A DNA stretch of 64,000 bases from Timema cristinae (Eukaryota; Arthropoda; Insecta; Phasmatodea; Timematidae), in the NCBI GenBank assembly GCA_039000515.1, contig JBCFYV010000100.1:52885433-52949432 (forward strand), in the 5' to 3' direction. Below the pieces are notes generated by a model. It saw only the letters and a program-made list of their open reading frames with translations, ran no database searches and was not told where the DNA came from. The position numbers were made by a program, and so were the translations under genes. Positions 12,440-24,639 of the stretch are shown here, piece by piece (the first letter of the stretch is position 1; every line of letters begins with the position of its first letter).

Positions 12440-13124
12440 TTAGGATATTGACATTTTGTAGATGTTGTATGAATATTTATTCATATTTCTTTATACCGAT
12501 GGGGTAAATAATAATCAACTCATTTAATAATAAATGTATGTTATATATTTGACTTTAAATCAAATATATTTAATATTTTTTAATTTAAATCAAAATTAGA
12601 TTAAGTAATCAATTCATTGTAATTATAACTATCCTTTTAATAATAGATATTATCATAATAAGCATAAATATATTATTTTAACATTTAATGACCTAGAAAA
12701 AAGATCACTATTTGAATGTGGATTCGATCCCAAAATATTAGCCGAATATATTTCTCATAACTTTTTTTAATTGCTGTTATCTTTCTAATTTTCTACGATG
12801 TAAATTATTTACATCTACCGTTTATTGTAATTATAAATTGATCTATATTAATTAAAGTATTTACAACCATATTAATGTTCTTAATAATTTAATTATTGGA
12901 TTATATTACGAATGGTTACATCGAGTTTTAAAATAGACTAATAAGGATTATAGTTAAATATTTGGATTATCTTAAATATAATAGGTAATAAATTGAAATT
13001 AGTTTCAAACTAACTTAAGATATTACATTATCCTTATTTTATTAATTGGAACCAAAACTTAAGAGGTATATCATTATTAGTGATAATATTGAATTCCAAT
13101 TAAGGAAGATTGATGTTAATATTA
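12440..13124. other. Extremely AT-rich block
   Basis: One of the most AT-rich parts of the window, next to the 31-bp minisatellite. Confidence 0.6.
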
Positions 13125-13287
13125 TGTCTAATTAGGTCTAATGGGGTAGGAATAAGGAAGGAAGGATTTTAGAGGTAATCTACCCGCATTTGCGTGGAAG
13201 TAACGTTGGAAACTGTTTAGGGAAAACTACCTTCAGTAAGCCCATCCGGGATTCGAACCTTGATTTCCCCTCAAATAAGATTCTGGC
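13125..13287 (-). mobile_element. SINE-C fragment
   Basis: Body and B box (GGATTCGAACCTTG) are present. The 3' tail is absent, and a SINE-E follows at once. Confidence 0.7.
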
Positions 13288-13405
13288 GGGCACAGGATTA
13301 TTCCTGGATAGAGCATTGGCGTACCAAGCCAAAGGTCCGGGGTTTGGTTTCCGTGTCCAGATATAAGTTTTCAATTTGAAAGAATATCATTACATTATAG
13401 TAGAT
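13288..13405 (+). mobile_element. SINE-E / tRNA-like repeat
   Basis: TAGAGCATTGGCGTACCAAG and B box GGGGTTTGGTTTCC, followed by TTTTCAATTTGAAAGAAT. The short post-head body recurs at 36.6 kb. Confidence 0.7.
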
Positions 13406-13554
13406 TATCACACATCGCTACCACAGACAAGAACACGCTCATCTGTCAGAAAATGTCTTCCTCTGTTGATATTGTTTCGCTCTCTTATTACTTACTTTAA
13501 GTGAGTAAAGTTAAGTATGTTTACAGTTGTCATGACAAATAAAAACACTTATGG

Positions 13555-13830
13555 CAAAATAAATCATTGTTCCAGTAGCAACGGTTATATTAATTTTCTT
13601 CGCGTGGTGATATCAACAGTTGTTGAATATCTGTAATGAAGATAGTGACAATTTAACAGAAACATTATAAACTGAAAGAATAATGTCATGGTTATATTCT
13701 GTTATAGTCATGACAGATATTCAAAAAATGTTGATATTACCATGTGAAGAAAATTAAATAAACTTATTTGGAGCAATATTTTATTTATTTTGACCCAAAA
13801 AGAGGTTTCTTATCAAAAACAATATACATT
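13555..13830. mobile_element. MITE-1
   Basis: Both arms are present around a diverged centre (GTGACAATTTAACAG). The outer ends are eroded. Confidence 0.85.
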
Positions 13831-13978
13831 AAAAAAAATCTTTTTCTCTTTTACCCTCATCATAAAGAAAGTTAAATAAAACTTAAACCTGATACCAATT
13901 TTATATTTAGTTTCACATTAACTTTTCTTTTGTGTGTGTGTGTTTTATTGTTCTTTAACTTTGTAACCACCATTGTTT

Positions 13979-14240
13979 CCAGCCTGTGACCTGGTCAGTT
14001 TTTTATTCAAGCCATATATTCTCCACTACAGACTGGCTAGGCCTGTCATAGCTTCATATGTCTTGTAATCTAACTTATGGCTAGAACAGGCACAACATCC
14101 AGTTCCCGACCATTAATTTATCAATGAGAAAAGGTAAACCCACATTGCCCTAAAGATAAATGTGTCTGCCCTGCCGTGAGTCAAACCCGGAACCCCTAGC
14201 TTGGTAGACAGACACGCTACCAACTGAGCTAAGGTGTGGA
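13979..14240 (-). mobile_element. SINE-G, full length
   Basis: Head TTAGCTCAGTTGGTAGCG on the minus strand, a canonical A box. The B box is GGGTTTGACTC. Confidence 0.85.
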
Positions 14241-14714
14241 TTGTTTTTAAATATATTTACTATCCCAAGCTCGACTATAGGGTAGAAGAGGGGTTGGGGG
14301 TGAGGGGGTAGAAGAGCAAAACCAAGCAACATTTGGGTGGATCATTAAGGGTGGGATCACGTAACAGGACCGAGTAATTATTCATGATTTTCCTCAACTC
14401 CCTTTCTTCTCACCCTCTCTTTTGTTGAAAAAAAAAGTTTTAAGGGGAAAGAGCGAAAGGGTGAAGAGAGGAAGGGGAAAGAGTAAGTTGAAAAATCACC
14501 TCCTGTAAAGTGTATTTATATAAAAACAATGGGTGGATGAAATGCGTCCACAAATAACCCCCTCCCTCCTCCTATCTCTTCCTCCCCTCCCCCCAGGTAA
14601 GGGTTGGTTCAGATGCAAAAAAAAAAAACACGCGGTAAAGGTGATTCGAGGGATGAAGTTGGAGGAGCGTAGAATAGAAGGGGAGAGCATTGAAATATAG
14701 TGGCGACTAATTTA

Positions 14715-14877
14715 AATCTAGAACAGACACAGCATCCAGCCCCCAGTCGTTAATTTATCACTGTGAAAGGGGAAACCTATATTTCACTAATGATACATTT
14801 TTCGGTTATACCGGGAAACTATCCCAGGACCCTTAGTTCAGTTGATGGACATGCTACCGAGCTCGGCCAGAGTTTCG
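14715..14877 (-). mobile_element. SINE-G, 3' part missing
   Basis: Same head and proximal body as at 14.0 kb, in the same orientation and 475 bases further on. Confidence 0.75.
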
Positions 14878-14929
14878 GACCAACAAGTTAAATTTTATCA
14901 ATATTTCCTTGTGTTTTCATTTTAAAAAA

Positions 14930-15110
14930 ATCTTCAATGCGTCTTACCACTCATCCTAGAAATTGTACTTGCATTTTCTCGGAGGGAAGAGTGGGAATGT
15001 CTTCAAGAAGAAGATAATCCTTCAGTATACCTGGTCGTAATTTGAGTACAGACCTTTTCCCAATTATCTAAAATCCAGAATGCAGTGTGCCTGACTTTCA
15101 GTCCACATGC
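14930..15110 (-). mobile_element. SINE-C, rearranged
   Basis: Tail GCGTCTTACCACTC and body GTACTTGCATTTTC are recognisable. Much internal sequence is lost. Confidence 0.5.
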
Positions 15111-17140
15111 CCATACATACGTGAATTTTTTTTTTCTTATTTTTTTGTTACACTTATTACCCTCAGCACTCACCAAGGCAGCCAAGGAATCTCAATCATT
15201 TTACCCGTGTCAATAACATGTATACCTTCGTTGATAAGGTCCCGGGGTTTGACTACTATGAAGGCTGAAAACAAATATTCCCTTCCATAGTGAAGAGCTC
15301 GAATAGATGAGTGAGAATTTGAGTATGTTTGTAAGTTGTGTGCATATATTATGAATTGACTTAGATCGATCATTTAAACTGTCGTAGTACAATAAATAAT
15401 TCGACACAACCGTAAATGCTTTCTCATATTGCTTCCTAGTATATATTATAGCTTGGAAACAAAATTTTAAAAATTCTTTATCAGTAAATAACCGTTGTTA
15501 TTAATATTTTTTCAAAGAAAAACAAATATACATTCTTATTTATTATGTAAGACACTCCCCATGTACCCATTAAAAAATTCGTCAATCGTTTTTTAAAAAT
15601 TTCCAATATTAAAAAAAGAATCAATATCAATGAACTAACCAACTCAATTATTTTCCTCCGAAAAATAATTATACAGGGAGGGCTATCGGTGAAGTATCCA
15701 ACTAGAACAAAATCTTTAAAGACACTTTAGAAATATCGGGTTGGAGGTTTACATCAAACATCTAAGCTCTATCGTAATCTCGTATGACGAAAATGTTCGC
15801 GGTTACATTACTTTCTCTATATTAGAAAGTAAACTAAAAATTAGATTAAATATAATCCCAGTGGATCATGATACAATACAGCCTCTGTGCCGCGCTGTGT
15901 GTAGAAAGCGAGGGAATTATGCTCCGTGATCGACTTACCGTTGGTAGCACTGATCGATTGAGCGGAGGCCGACGAAACAAAAGAGCAGTAATGACGTGAT
16001 GAGGTCCTCCAAGCACAGCAGATTAACAAATGAGCGTGCCCTCCATGGCGATGATTCAATGACCAGGGGGAAGGAAATGAAGGGGAGCGGGGATAATCAG
16101 GACGCGATTAGCTGTGGACACTAATGGTAATGTATCCGGCAATAATATAGGGGCTACTCCAGGATCGAATAACAGCTCGATTTTATAATAGAACTCATTA
16201 AATAAATAGTATGGTGAACCTCACAGACTTTCTCCATTTTATATCTTAAAATAGAACATTAATACCCTCAAAAGTTATTTTCATGTAAAAATTTGAATTG
16301 CCAGTTTGTTTGTAATATAAAATAGTGCCTGGATACAAAGTTGAATCAAAATTGTTAAGAGTATATTATTTTGAGAAAACCAATATTTCTTTTTGCTCCG
16401 TAAACTCCCCTTAATTTTTAGGGTTGGATAAAATTCAAAATTCCTCAGGTACCTTTATTAATACCGAAGATACCAAGTTTAAACCCAATCGGTAAAATGG
16501 TTTCGGTTCTAGAACGAGGTACGTACGGCGGACGGTATTGTGAAAACAAATATTTTTCAGTTTCAGGAGCTCATAAACGTCTGCTTTAATCAAAATATTT
16601 TTTTTTTAAGATTGCAACAATCCTCCCTCCTACGGGTCAAGAGAGAGTAAAATATAATATATAAAGGGTTTGATTTCCAAAACTATTGAAGATAAGTGAA
16701 AATTATTTAAGAATACTCAATTTGCACTTAACAACAGTACAAAGCGCTATAGTTATAGTTGTATTCCGGTAGAAAGGACTTTTTAGAAAATACAAACTTT
16801 TTAGTCAAAAGTGATAACATTTTGTTAAAATATTAGGTGTTATTTTAAAGTTATTGAATTAATATATTAAATATTACAGTTGAAATTATCATGACTTGAC
16901 ATAATATATTTTAAAAGTTTTAGTAACTTTTGAAAACCGTCGAATACGGTCTTTCCTACCAGAATTTTCAAAATATTAATCAAAAGTCGATGTTTGAATA
17001 TCCTAAAACCACAAACAGCTCAACAAGTACTTTCAAAATAATATTTGAATATGAACAAACTTTCCTTGATCGATCATAATCGTTAATGATATGAGAAAAT
17101 TAAGTAGTTTAATATCAGAATGTACAGTTTTATTTATTAT
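15111..17140. other. Mostly unannotated; AT-rich with a mixed island
   Basis: The island at 15,930-16,110 is less AT-rich. Apart from the degenerate inverted repeat at 16.8 kb nothing is recognised. Confidence 0.45.
16764..16980. repeat. Degenerate inverted repeat
   Basis: GGTAGAAAGGACTTTTTAG at the left is loosely inverted as GGTCTTTCCTACCAG at 16,950. AGAAAATACAAAC plus its flank recurs near 43,680. Confidence 0.4.
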
Positions 17141-17372
17141 GACTCCCTCCAGTGGCCGAATGGTCTAAGGCGTCACTCTTTTGTTGGATTGACCTGCTGA
17201 TGAAGATTCGGGGTTCAAATGCTAGTAGAGTCTACAAAGGTTGGTTTTTCCCCACTCTCTTTCCACACCAATGTGGTTAGATTACCTCTAAAATTGTTCC
17301 TTCCTCATCCCTACCTCATCAGAGTAATTATCATAAATGCGTATAACCTGAACAGGTATTGAGACTCATTGA
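17141..17372 (+). mobile_element. SINE-C
   Basis: Head CCGAATGGTCTAAGGCGTC and the body through AACAGGTATTGAGAC. A short TA run follows. Confidence 0.85.
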
Positions 17373-17620
17373 TTATATATATATTCTATATTATGTATAC
17401 TTTATATAAACATATATACTTTATTTATTTTTCTTTAAAGGTGGGGATGTAAAAATTTGAGGAAAGATTGAAATTTAGTAAAAATAAAATTGGAGACAAA
17501 AAAAAATCTAAAATAGGATGGAGAAACAACTGTGATCGTGGAACCGTTGAGAAATTTATAAGTCGATCAGTGTCCAAAAAAGCTGCCGACCTATACTAAT
17601 AGTAGGCCTATGATAGATGT

Positions 17621-17854
17621 CTTGTTAACCCCGTGAGATAAAACTTGCTGGCAGTTCTTATTACACTACTGTTTACCACATTGCATCTTACACAATCCAG
17701 GAGCTATATAAGCGCAGTTAATATATTCTTGTTAACCCCGTGAGATAAAACTTGCTGGCAGTTCTTATTACAATACTGTTTACCACATTGCATCTTATAC
17801 AATCCAGGAGCTATATAAGCGCAGTACATATATTCTTGTTAACCCCGTGAGATA
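17621..17854. repeat. 107-bp tandem duplication with TATA-like motif
   Basis: Units start at 17,621, 17,728 and 17,835 (the last only about 20 bases) with CTTGTTAACCCCGTGAGATA. Each full unit ends in GAGCTATATAAGCGCAGT, which looks like a TATA box. The two full units differ at only a few bases. Confidence 0.93.
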
Positions 17855-18255
17855 GGAATTGAAGTTGATTCTTTTAACACGTATGTGTGCCCTATGGTAT
17901 CTAACATTCCGCGGGGGGTACTTTTAAAAAAATGTGTACCTACATAATCCTTTAACCACTGGGATACCCCGAGTTTCTGTTTCCCACGTTAAAGCTTTTT
18001 TTATTTTAATATAAATATACTCCATCACTATGATACATTATATGTTAATTGTAGAGTATTACATTTACGCATCCGGAATATTAACGGTTTATAAAAAAAT
18101 ATAATTATAATGAATTGTGTTCTAGAACATTTAAGGTAGAGCTTTCATGATGAGATAAGCCCTTTTGTTAGACAGACTGGCTCGAATACGGATAGGATCG
18201 ATATTTAGTCACCTAGTGGTTCCAAGCTCATGTTGCGTCGCCAATAATTCCAGGG

Positions 18256-18470
18256 CTACAGTAGCCCCATGCTTCTTTGGTGCTGACTGACAGCTGACAG
18301 TCAACATTTAGGTAAATACCTAATTATAACGTCAACATCTGACGGTTATAAACACAGTTTTTGCAAAACATATAGTTCGGCGTAGGGATACATAATTAGG
18401 TCTGGTAACTTTTCAAAGGTGTCAGCTGTGAGCTGTCAGTCAGCACCAAAGAAGCCATGGGCAACTATAG
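18256..18470. mobile_element. MITE-2 with 45-base terminal inverted repeats
   Basis: Left end CTACAGTAGCCCCATG and right end (reverse complement) CTATAGTTGCCCATGG continue into the shared arm CTTCTTTGGTGCTGACTGAC. The loop is AT-rich and non-coding. Confidence 0.88.
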
Positions 18471-18632
18471 TCGTGCAGACCAAAGCAGAGTTGGGTGAAA
18501 TTTCGGGGTGGCTAATTAATGTACGCTTTAGATTTTTATACACCCCTTTGAAGGAAACTGCTGATGCATTTATTCAAATCCTTCCCAAACTCATACTATA
18601 GCTATAGATAAGTTGTTTTTGTTTGTTTTTTT

Positions 18633-18873
18633 GCATCACGTCTTACTACTCGCCGGGTACACGCAGTTGCACTAATGTGTTAGGGAAGAGGAAGCTTGAA
18701 TTTATATTAAATGTAGGCCTACCCGTATTTTCATGGAGTTTGGATAGAAAACAATTTATGAAAGATCCCCTCAGAACAACCTACCATGATTAAAACCCCG
18801 ATCTCTCCATCATCATCGGCAGTTCAGTCTGTTGCGAAAATGTCGTCTTAGACCGTTCGATCACCGAAGCGGG
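18633..18873 (-). mobile_element. SINE-C carrying a GGCCTA micro-insertion
   Basis: Complete reverse copy. At 18,714-18,721 it reads TAGGCCTA where sister copies have only TA (GTGTACCCGCATTT). Confidence 0.85.
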
Positions 18874-18896
18874 TAATAGAACTATAGTGCACTAAA

Positions 18897-19171
18897 GGTG
18901 ACCTGGTGGTCTAGGGGTAAGGTGTCAGACTTCTGTGCTGGGGGTCCGGGGTTCAATCCTCGGTCCCGGCACAGATTTATCTGATTACCAAACCCTTCCT
19001 TCACCTCTGACAATACAACTTGTGAATACGTGGGAATGCCAGGCCTCCACCGTGGTTAGGATCCACGTTAAACTGTAGGTCCTCCATTTCTTCTCACACT
19101 CACCCTACCATTATATATTAGCGTAAGTGTGTATAACCCGAACGGGTAGTAAGACGCGGTGCTAATAATAA
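18897..19171 (+). mobile_element. SINE-A, full length
   Basis: Reference copy for SINE-A. It has a tRNA-like head with A box TGGTCTAGGGG and B box GGTTCAATCC, then a body of about 200 bases. The tail carries ACCCGAACGGGT, GTAAGACGCGGTGCTAA and TAA repeats. It is flanked by an exact 14-base target-site duplication, TATAGTGCACTAAA, at 18,883-18,896 and 19,172-19,185. Confidence 0.95.
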
Positions 19172-19185
19172 TATAGTGCACTAAA

Positions 19186-20089
19186 ATAATTCCTTGCACC
19201 ATCAAGGACACCTAAGCCCAGTCGAAAGTACGTCTGACCAAACAAATTTACCATTTGGGGTCTGGTTGTTGTGTATGTCCTAAAATTAATTAGGTCAGTT
19301 ACCTATAGAAGCCATGACACCACCCACTAAAGGGCATAAACCGTTATTTTCTGTTTCTCCCTCTCCCTTCCCCCTTAGCCACAACACACGTGTACTAGGG
19401 CCAGGGCCGTGCATCCCTGAAGTGTGTCCCTGAGATGCAAAGACTCTGGAGAGGGATGTCGTGTAAGACCAGTCCGTTGGGCCTGCGCACCCGTCCAACC
19501 CCCTACACCCTTCTCCTATCACGCCCCCTGGCTCACTAAATTATTAACTTTCTACTCTGAGCTTGTAAAGCTCAAAATTTGGTGAAGAGAGATGAATAAA
19601 GTGAAGAGTCATTTCACTTATTAAAAATAAAAATAAAATCTCAAGAGTTAATGTGACCAAATCTCTTCCAAGAGAACTGGAGTTCGATTCTCACCGGTTG
19701 ATTTGAGGATACAGTATTTTATAGCGTCCGGTTCTATTTTGACTATAAATATGTTATAATTTTTTTTAAATAAGTATAAATATCTAAATTCCAGACAAAT
19801 TACTCGTATTTAAATAATAAGTATTATAAAAATCAAAATCTAATTAGATTAAAATATTGGGCTGGACACATTTAGTATGAAACATGTCTTAGAAAAAGAT
19901 TGAATTTAATTCTACTTTTATAAATCTATTTAACTGAAATAGTATACCGTTCATTATAACTATTTTTGCATTACATCTTACTACCTGTTCGGATTATATG
20001 ATATTATACAAATAAATTAACATTTTATTTCACAACAATACTTAGAATTCAACTTAAGCCACGTAAGTATACTTAAGTCTCAATCCATA
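19186..20089. other. No recognised feature
   Basis: A moderately GC stretch at 19,290-19,550, then AT-rich DNA. Confidence 0.45.
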
Positions 20090-20290
20090 CTATACCATGA
20101 GAGGTGTATCGGGGTTAGTATCCAGGTAGGGTGTCCTGAGGGTTGTTTTACCCTAATTGTTTTCCAAACAACCTCCATGTAAATGTGGATACACTTCCTC
20201 TAAATTCATCCTTCCACAGCCTTAGCTCATTATTGTAATTAGTACATATGCGTGCAACCTGAACGGGTAGAAAGGTGTGTGCTAAAAAAA
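20090..20290 (+). mobile_element. SINE-C, head lost
   Basis: Starts around the B box (GGGGTTAGTATCCAGG). The tail is complete (AACGGGTAGAAAGGTGTG). Confidence 0.75.
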
Positions 20291-20309
20291 ATAGCTTCCC
20301 ATAATTAGC

Positions 20310-20480
20310 ACTAAAAGCTAACGATTCAGCTATAAAAGTGACTAGATCCATTTTCACGTATTCATACGTCAAGTCTTAGAATCTACTGCTGTCACTTTTA
20401 ATAGATATTATCACTACTTAAATTTTAACAATAATAATATATTAAAATGTTATTAATGTTGGTCGCAAAAAAATGTATTT
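20310..20480 (+). repeat. Unnamed interspersed repeat R, copy 1
   Basis: GTGACTAGATCCATTTTCAC, TTCATACGTCAAGTC, CTGTCACTTTTAATAGATAT, GTTATTAATGTTGG. Confidence 0.75.
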
Positions 20481-21284
20481 TCTAAAATCTCCTTCTAATT
20501 AAAATTGGACTGTACTTGATAAAAAGCATTTTGAAACACAAAATAACAACATCAAAATAGTTCATTATTTTACTCTCACAAATGTTAACGTGGCAGCGGC
20601 TATAACGTCACTTCTACTCCATCAACAAGAGTAATGTTGTTAATATATTTTTTTTAAACATCATCTTCGCTATAAATCTCAGGAGGTACAAGTTCTTCAA
20701 GTCTACCGTCGATAATAAAATATCGTAATATAGTAATAACATAAAAGTACACAATACTTGGTATTAAAAATCCTTTACATAATCGATCAATGTCTTTTAA
20801 AAAAATGTTATATAATAATTTTATAAATTAAGCCTTATGTAAATATGAACACATTAAAAAAAATCCAGCTTAATAATTACAAATAGGAAGAAAGAATATG
20901 AAAACTGTGTACACTTAATTGAAACAAATCGCGTTGTAAAACTTTACATGGCAGAGGGATTTTTTCTTCTTCCCCCGCTCTCCTTATCAAGATTAATACC
21001 TTTGTTTACTAAGGAAAGACAAAGATGTAAGAAAAAAAAAAGATTCAGGGGAAGAAGTGCGTATAAAAAAAACTTGTTGGGGCAACTCGTAAATATGAAA
21101 AGTGTTGTATAGTGGGATCGACATAGAAACAAGCTCGTCCAGCAGATGAGAATGCTACTAAACTAGATGTTATGTATTATTAGTACACCTTAACCTGACG
21201 TTATGCAGGTATACCATTTGAGAAAACGTGTAGATCTTGATAGCTGTAAAATATAATCAGTGTAATGTTGGCTTATATTCAGGG

Positions 21285-21655
21285 AAATGGAGAATAAATC
21301 CTTGGAGATCTTTGAAATGTGGTGCTGGAGAAGACTACAGAATATCACTTGGACAGAGAGGGTGAGATATGAACCAGTCCCAAGAAGAGAACCATTTCGG
21401 ATGTGATTCTTCGGTACAAAGCGAACTGGATCGGACACATGCTTAGGAGGAACTATCGTCTGTATGACGTCATAGAAGGCAAAGTTAAGAGAAAGAGGAG
21501 CTTAGGAAGTAGGAGGATTCAAATGTTGGATTAATTGAAGAAAATAAGAGAATTCTGGGCGCTGAAGGAGGAGGCGGAGCACAGGGTTAATTGGCGGTCT
21601 AAGTTCACTGACAAAAGGAATAGAACTGTCGTGAGACAGAACACCTAATAATATT
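21285..21655 (+). mobile_element. LINE relic with 3' end
   Basis: Encodes, with frame breaks, YKANWIGHMLRRN, then FWALKEEAEHRVNWR and VVRQNT, and reaches the stop. ACCTAATAATATT follows at once as the 3' tail. Longer than the 11.6-kb copy and in the same orientation. Confidence 0.85.
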
Positions 21656-21670
21656 CATATAGAAAAGGTA

Positions 21671-21760
21671 CAGTAGCCTCATGTCTTCTTTGGTGCTGAC
21701 TGACAGCTTACAGCTGACTTCTGACAGTCAACATTTAGATATATAGGTATGACTCAAAAA
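21671..21760. mobile_element. MITE-2, single end
   Basis: CAGTAGCCTCATGTCTTC, then the shared arm, then unrelated sequence. It sits directly after a LINE 3' end. Confidence 0.75.
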
Positions 21761-22369
21761 GGTTTGTTTTATTCTCTCTGTTCGTCTCTGGGGCTACATT
21801 CTGAACGGTTTGATGACTTTTGTTCGAACTTAATATTTAAATGTCATATGGTAATACAACTTAGAGATCATACCGTGATTTCGATTATAAATATAAAATC
21901 AAGGGTAGTTTACTGACAACTGATTTTTGGAAACTTTATAAAAATCACTGTGTATATTTTTTTTAGTAGGAAAGTTTATCCATGGGTAGTTAACTGATGA
22001 TTTATTTTTGAAAATTTGAATTTTTTTTCGACAATAGTTTTAACAATTTGAAAAAAATGTTATTTTGGGCATGTTTTAATTAATAAATTAGTATATATGT
22101 TTGTTTTCTTAAGAATTATTCATGTAAAGTTAGTGTACTAAGTATCTTTTGAAATTGTATTGTTTTTCGAAAAAGGCCTTTAAAATGTTTGTCTAGGAAA
22201 ATAATTTAAAAAAATACACTAAATTAATATATTAAAGAAGAAAGCAGATTTAAAATATGTAAATATCAAAGTTATTTAATTGAGCAGAGCTTACAGAGAA
22301 TGACCTCATGTTGCAATGCAGGAGATCGGGTGGTTAACTTATGGTTAGCGACTTGAAGTATACCAAAGT
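21761..22369. other. AT-rich unique sequence
   Basis: Internally similar T/A-rich phrases (AGTTTACTGACAACTGAT and AGTTAACTGATGATT) suggest a decayed tandem duplication. Confidence 0.4.
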
Positions 22370-22570
22370 TACAGTTGTTTTCTCGTTATTCGGTAGTGTA
22401 TCGAGGTCCACGTGTGACCAGTGATTGTCGGGGAGAGGGGGGGGGGGTAAGGCGGCGAAGCTGCGGTTAAAGGGATCGCAACAGGGCTCTGGTCGGTTAT
22501 TATAAACTCAAATTTAGTTTCGTTGTGCTCTTGATAGCGCGGAGTCGAGTTGTAGTTAAAGATGGAGGTC
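22370..22570. other. CpG-rich block, possible regulatory region
   Basis: GTGTATCGAGGTCCACGTG, GGCGGCGAAGCTGCGG and GATAGCGCGGAGTCGAG stand out from the AT-rich flanks. It is about 5.3 kb upstream of the LRRCT exon on the same strand. Any link is conjecture. Confidence 0.25.
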
Positions 22571-23385
22571 AAATCCTTTATTTCTCGAATATGAATCTTA
22601 AATTTTTCTTTCAAATTTCGAATACAAATTCAAATCCTCGAATCGTTTTTTTGATTAAAATTTTAGTTACATTTAAAATATTTAACATTTAAGTTTTATA
22701 AGGCCTAGTACCACTGACCAAAGATATTTTTTAAACTTTTTTATTTATTATATAAATATAATTATGTCATTTTTTGTGATTTTGTTTCTCTCCTAACTAC
22801 ACAGGTCTATATCATTCCTTTTACCGATTGTTTAAAATTGTTATATCAAACCAAGGTCTTCATAATGGGTTAAAAGTGGTTGACCCCGGCATGAAGGACG
22901 AGATGGGGTCATGGTATACCCTCTGCCCTCCTACAAAGATTTGTTCTTTAGAGAAAGGCCCATTTAATAGAGAATTTAATTTTAAAAGGTTTATTTTGGA
23001 AGATTTCAATTATCGCACAAACTCATTGTGTGTCTTTATTAAACTAAAGATGTTGACCTTGATCCGTTTTCCGTGGATAACAGCGTTAGGATAAACTTAA
23101 GGGAGTTGGGAAACTAAAGGACTTAGGAAAATATTTTTATCCAAAAAGGGAAGAAGATGGTGGATAGTGGAGAACATAAAACAATACGCCATTACACTGG
23201 AATCAATGCAAGGTTTTTTGTTGATTATAGAAACTGTAGAAATCAAATAAACTGATTTCCAAACAATTTTTCGCATGTTATCGTTTGGATTTTTAACGTA
23301 TGTCAAATTAGTGAAAATTACATTTCTTTACAATAAAATTTAGGCCCTTACTATTTATATTTTAAAATACTTTTATTTTGTAACC
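22571..23385. other. No recognised feature
   Basis: AT-rich; an 88-codon frame at 22,828-23,094 shows no known domain. Confidence 0.45.
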
Positions 23386-23610
23386 TCGTGTTAATACTCT
23401 TTCATATTATAAGGCTCTTTAACCAATTACTCTGATGTGTTAACGATGAGTAAGGTTGAATTTAGAGGACGTGTACCCAAATTTTCGTAGGGGGAAGAGT
23501 GGGAAATCATTTTGGGGGGAAAACCACCCAACCAGGATTCAAACCCGTAAATCCTCGTCACCGCAGTCCGATTTACCGAGAGATTGACGCCTTATACCGG
23601 CTACTTGTGT
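23386..23610 (-). mobile_element. SINE-C, diverged
   Basis: Recognised by GACGTGTACCCAAATTTTCG, GGATTCAAACCC and GAGATTGACGCCTTA. Confidence 0.75.
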
Positions 23611-24639
23611 CCTTCTTGCACTACTAGCATAAGAATGTAAGCCCGCACCAAGTGTTTTAAAGTTGGACCATTACTCCGAACACAAACCAGAGTCGTTCTC
23701 TTCTGTAATCATTCCTTTCCCTTTAATTCTACCTTCCCACCCTCCTCCAACCCTCAATATCCAACATCACCCTTTCCTCTTCGACGATATTCCCTTCAGT
23801 TTCTGACCTCACCCTCTTTTCTCCCTCTACAAAACGTCGACCCTTTACCAACCTTCTCTTTTTTTTTACAGAGCAGAGTTTGCCCCCCCCCCCTACAACC
23901 TAGAGATCCCCTCTCACCCCCTAACCCCCCTCCCATGAGACAATCTAAACACGTTGACCGCAGCTGCTACCTACCACAGGGAAAGATTGGTTTTAGTTGG
24001 CCAATTCGACACCAGGCGGCACTGACCCTAGCACCCCCCTCCTCCTACCCCCCAACCTAGAGTAATATATATATATATAAAGTCACAGAGGCAGATTCCA
24101 TCTGAGGTTCCCTTCAAGTATCATAAATCATGCCTAAGTAAAAAATAAAATATAAATTTTAAGTATTTTTTTAATAAAAAACCTAATTAATTAAAATATT
24201 CAAAGTGTCAGAATTTTATTCTGAAATAACATTTGGCTGGTGGCATGTCAGTTTGTGGTGGTTTTTTTTTTAATCATTATTACTATTATTATTTCTAAAG
24301 TTACCGGTTTTTTTTTTAGCATGTTCTCTCTCTTGGTTAAAGAAAGAAAGATAAAATATGCCTCACTGCTTTTTTTTATGGAACAACAAAAAATACATTT
24401 TGAAACTCAGATTATTTCACTGCGGGAACACAGATTAATAGGAATTATTTTTTTAAACTAGAAGCTCACCCCCTACTCGGATTAATATTAAGTATATTCT
24501 CCCCCCCCCCCAATTCCTCCCTCTTCAATCCGAATTGATGCCACTGTAGAGTGAGATAGACCATGTAAGAAAAAAAAAGCACCGTCAATAAAAAATATAC
24601 ATATCCCTACCGGAGGACACGTGGACTAAATCTCAAAGG
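23611..24639. other. Polypyrimidine tract and AT-rich DNA
   Basis: 23,695-24,060 is strongly C/T-biased with C runs, then AT-rich sequence follows. Confidence 0.5.

Noticed and set aside
15942..16095. Minus-strand candidate exon with GGTAAG donor and a hydrophobic stretch
   Set aside because: One frame is open and a donor-like site is present, but no domain, acceptor or homology could be recognised; chance is likely.
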